DNA from: JAKAAZ01 sp963817855
GTDB taxonomy: Bacteria > Acidobacteriota > Terriglobia > Terriglobales > Acidobacteriaceae
Assembly: GCA_963817855.1 (NCBI GenBank)
Contig: CAWFQA010000004.1
Location: 434,001-498,000, forward strand
Direction: 5' to 3'
Length of the DNA stretch: 64,000 nt
The translations under genes were made by a program, and so were the position numbers. A model generated the notes under the pieces. That model was not told the DNA's origin. It ran no database searches and was given only the letters and a program-made list of their open reading frames with translations. Positions 61,600 through 64,000 of the stretch are shown piece by piece. Each line of letters opens with the position of its first letter. Position 1 is the first letter of the stretch.

Positions 61600-63972
61600 T
61601 TGCTGACGCTGACCGGATGCAAGTCTTCATCTCGCTCCGCTTCCGGTGCCGAGAAGCAGCAAAGTCCTACTCCGCAGATTGCAAGTTCCACCGTGAAGCC
61701 GCAAGCCGTGAACGTGGTCTTAATCACGCTGGATACGGTGCGTGCGGACCATCTGCATTGCTACGGCGATACTAAAATCAAAACCCCGGTGATTGATGGC
61801 CTGGCGCGCGATGGAGTCTTGTTCGAGAGCGCGGTCACGCAAACGCCGCTGACCGGCCCTTCGCACGCCAGCATCTTCACCGGCGAAAATCCGAATGTGC
61901 ATCATCTCCGCGATACCGGCGGGTTTGCATTGCAGCCCTCATCGGTGACTCTCGCGACCACCTTGCATCGCTCCGGATGGGACACCGCGGGTTTTATCAG
62001 CGCCGCGGTTTTAAGTCGCCAATTCGGTTTCAATCAAGGCTTCGCCACCTATGACGATCAGATTCCAGAAGTTGTCAACAAGAACACCGGCGAGTTAGCC
62101 GCCGCGCGCCCGGCGAACGTGGCCGTGGATCACGCGATCCACTGGCTCAATCAGCAATCCGGCAAGCCGTTCTTCGTGTGGCTGCATCTGTATGACGCCC
62201 ACCAGCCCTACAACCCACCGGCACAATTCCGCCGACAATATCCAAACGATCCGTATGACGCGGAGATTGCCTTCGAGGACCACGAGCTTGGCCGATTCTT
62301 GGATGTGGTCCGCAAGAAATCTCCCGCGGGAAAAACTTTGATACTGCTGCTTTCAGACCACGGCGAAGGCCTTGGGCAACACGGGGAAGATGGCCACGGG
62401 ATATTTCTGTATGACTCCACAGTCCGAATCGCGTGGATCATGGATGGGCCCGGGGTTCCTGCCGGCGTTCGAGTGCAGCAGCAGGCGCGCGAAATTGACG
62501 CGCTGCCGACAGTGCTGAATCTTCTAGGTGGAAAGGCTTCTTCTGCGATTCAAGGAACCAGCATGGTCCCGGCTTTTTTCGGGAAAGCGGTGCCGACGAC
62601 GTATTCCTACGAAGAAACGCTGTATCCAAAAATCAACATGGGTTGGACGGAGCTGCGCGGCATTCACACAGTTCACTGGATGTATATTCGCGCGCCCAGG
62701 CCAGAGCTGTACAACCTCGACAAAGACCCGGGTGAGTTAAATAATGTCATCGCCGCGCAGCCAAAAGAATTTCGCGAACTGGAAGCGCAGCTAAAGCTTC
62801 TAAGTCGACTGGGCAGCAACAATACTGAAACTGTTGTCACGAAACCCATGGATCAGAAGACAATTGACCAATTGCGGTCGCTGGGTTATGTCGGCGGATC
62901 GTCCGACAGCAATGTCGAGCTGAACGGAAAGGGCGCGGATCCAAAAGATCGCATCGGCGTTCTAAAGATATTCGAGCAGGTGACTGGCCCGGACGGCGCC
63001 AAATTGTCTCCGACACGCAAGGTCGCGATGTTGCAGCAAGCAATTGCACAGGACCCGGCCAATCCATATCTCTACTCCACATTGACCGAACAATATCGTC
63101 AGACGGGCCAGAATGATCTGGCCATGCAGACGTGTCTGTCAGCGCTGCATCACGGCGTCCGAAATGGTGTCATCTTTTCGCTGCTGGGAACTCTCTACAT
63201 GCACCAGGGAAATACCAAGCAGGCCATCCTGTTTTTGCAACAGGGCGTCAATATGGATCCACTCAACCTGGAGCGGCAGGCAAATCTGGCGAGTGCCCTG
63301 CGTGAGGATGGGCAACTGGATAAGGCGGAAAAAATTTTCCGGCACGTGAACGCGTTCCAGCCGAACGCCCCGGCCTACAACGGGCTCGGCACCATCGAAA
63401 TCAGCCGACACAATCTTCCCGCCGCGCGCGCAGACTTCAATCGCGCCTTACAACTCGATCCGCTCAATATGGAGGCCCAATACAATCTTGGCCTCTATTG
63501 TGCGCAGACTCGGGATTTCCCCTGCGTTGTAACCGCGTTTAAAACATTTCTCGCCAAGGCGTCTCCGGAGTATCGGGATGAAATACCGCAGGCGCAGTAT
63601 GATCTCGGCATGGCCTGCGCGGAAACGAACGATATTCCATGCGTGCGGTCTTCATTGCAGGCGTTTGTAGCTAACAAATCGCCGCAGTATCAAGCCATGA
63701 TGCCGCAGGCGGAATACTATCTCGGTGTCGCATGCGCGCGATTGCATGATGCGGCATGCGCTCGCACCGCGTTCCAATCTTTTCTCGCCAAAGCGCCCCC
63801 AGCTGTGCAAAGCATCATCCCCCTAGCTCAATTCAACCTGGGTATGGCGTGTGCTCAAACACACGATATTCCCTGCGCCCGGACCGCATTTCAAGCTTTT
63901 CTGTCCAATGTTCCGCCCGCCTATGAAAGCCTGGTGCCTCAAGCGCAAGCGAATTTAAACTCGATGCATTGA
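61600..63972 (+). CDS. alkaline-phosphatase-superfamily (sulfatase-like) lipoprotein with C-terminal TPR repeats
   Basis: As read, the frame opens at TTG 61600 with a bare lipobox LTLTGC. A matching signal-peptide N terminus (MRTSSSKQFHAG, then IVAILGACSLS) starts at GTG 61532 in the adjacent frame, so a missing base near 61598-61602 is likely. The sulfatase-like domain (about 36-420) has VVLITLDTVRADH (metal Asp45 and Asp50), TPLTGPSHASIFTG and LLSDHGEGLGQHGEDGHG. The position of the sulfatase formylglycine Cys/Ser is Thr85, which points to a phosphohydrolase or phosphotransferase. TPR repeats fill about 470-790; the last four carry paired cysteines. It follows the HlyD gene by 115 bases on the same strand. 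Confidence 0.82.
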   Translation: MLTLTGCKSSSRSASGAEKQQSPTPQIASSTVKPQAVNVVLITLDTVRADHLHCYGDTKIKTPVIDGLARDGVLFESAVTQTPLTGPSHASIFTGENPNVHHLRDTGGFALQPSSVTLATTLHRSGWDTAGFISAAVLSRQFGFNQGFATYDDQIPEVVNKNTGELAAARPANVAVDHAIHWLNQQSGKPFFVWLHLYDAHQPYNPPAQFRRQYPNDPYDAEIAFEDHELGRFLDVVRKKSPAGKTLILLLSDHGEGLGQHGEDGHGIFLYDSTVRIAWIMDGPGVPAGVRVQQQAREIDALPTVLNLLGGKASSAIQGTSMVPAFFGKAVPTTYSYEETLYPKINMGWTELRGIHTVHWMYIRAPRPELYNLDKDPGELNNVIAAQPKEFRELEAQLKLLSRLGSNNTETVVTKPMDQKTIDQLRSLGYVGGSSDSNVELNGKGADPKDRIGVLKIFEQVTGPDGAKLSPTRKVAMLQQAIAQDPANPYLYSTLTEQYRQTGQNDLAMQTCLSALHHGVRNGVIFSLLGTLYMHQGNTKQAILFLQQGVNMDPLNLERQANLASALREDGQLDKAEKIFRHVNAFQPNAPAYNGLGTIEISRHNLPAARADFNRALQLDPLNMEAQYNLGLYCAQTRDFPCVVTAFKTFLAKASPEYRDEIPQAQYDLGMACAETNDIPCVRSSLQAFVANKSPQYQAMMPQAEYYLGVACARLHDAACARTAFQSFLAKAPPAVQSIIPLAQFNLGMACAQTHDIPCARTAFQAFLSNVPPAYESLVPQAQANLNSMH
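63478..63945 (+). repeat. four tandem 39-residue TPR units with paired cysteines
   Basis: Four in-frame units of 117 bases follow the pattern aromatic-NLG-x-x-C-A, then seven residues to a second Cys, then F/L-xx-F and a Pro-rich link. The Cys pairs are at the same spacing (eight residues apart) in all four units: YCAQTRDFPC, ACAETNDIPC, ACARLHDAAC and ACAQTHDIPC. They form the C terminus of the 61600-63972 protein. Confidence 0.8.
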
Positions 63973-64000
63973 TGGGTAGGCTGCGGCAGGTTCACGCTAT

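Noticed and set aside
1..64000. CRISPR arrays, insertion sequences, prophage or rRNA
   Set aside because: No regularly spaced repeats, transposase, phage or rRNA sequence was seen.

Overview
The window looks like chromosomal DNA from an acidobacterium, probably of the Terriglobia/Acidobacteriaceae type. This is inferred from the gene content, not measured. It carries a large secreted glycoside-hydrolase complement, a lone futalosine-pathway gene (mqnD), DUF4254, a beta-propeller/phosphoesterase protein, a seven-helix sensor kinase paired with an NtrC-type regulator, and several TTG/GTG starts. GC content is moderately high (upper fifties by eye) and even throughout. I see no insertion sequence, integrase, phage gene, CRISPR array or rRNA. 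One tRNA gene is present, tRNA-Lys(TTT).

Layout. 1-4879: the end of an OmpA-like protein, a DUF4254 gene divergent from an unassigned ATP-grasp enzyme, a frameshifted galT and a histidine ammonia-lyase. 4909-11941: an amino-sugar locus with a NagX-like membrane acetyltransferase and GH18 chitinase on the minus strand, divergent from a GH9 enzyme and a serine hydrolase fused to a NamZ-type exo-muramidase on the plus strand. 12068-15236: tRNA-Lys, a small conserved protein, and a cysteine-synthase-like plus cystathionine-gamma-type PLP pair. 15272-19541: an NtrC regulator and a PDZ/seven-helix/GAF/PAS histidine kinase. 19911-26294: glycerate kinase, alpha/beta hydrolase, M20 peptidase, a YyaL-like thioredoxin-domain protein and PPK2. 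26299-31140: a GH59 galactosylceramidase-like enzyme behind an OmpR-type two-component system, then a fatty-acid desaturase with a strong terminator. 31356-38560: a frameshifted phosphoesterase, an isoprenylcysteine-methyltransferase-like protein, mqnD, a VOC protein, a small membrane protein and an aminotransferase.

38666-43705: a candidate Pho box, pstSCAB and galK. 43849-51986 (minus strand): a secreted beta-helix protein, a GH38 alpha-mannosidase, heme A synthase and a GT39 glycosyltransferase. 52082-58400: exopolyphosphatase overlapping a convergent SixA phosphatase, a methyltransferase, a UbiA-like membrane protein and PPK1. 58726-63972: a TolC plus HlyD/EmrA export pair without its permease, then an alkaline-phosphatase-superfamily lipoprotein ending in cysteine-paired TPR repeats.

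Two themes link the genes. One is scavenging of polymers and amino sugars: GH18, GH9, NamZ, GH38, GH59 and the gal genes. The other is phosphate and polyphosphate handling: pst, PPK1, PPK2, Ppx, SixA and the phosphoesterase. Three well-conserved genes each appear broken by a single base (galT, the phosphoesterase and the signal peptide of the last gene). That pattern fits residual sequencing or assembly errors at least as well as real pseudogenes.
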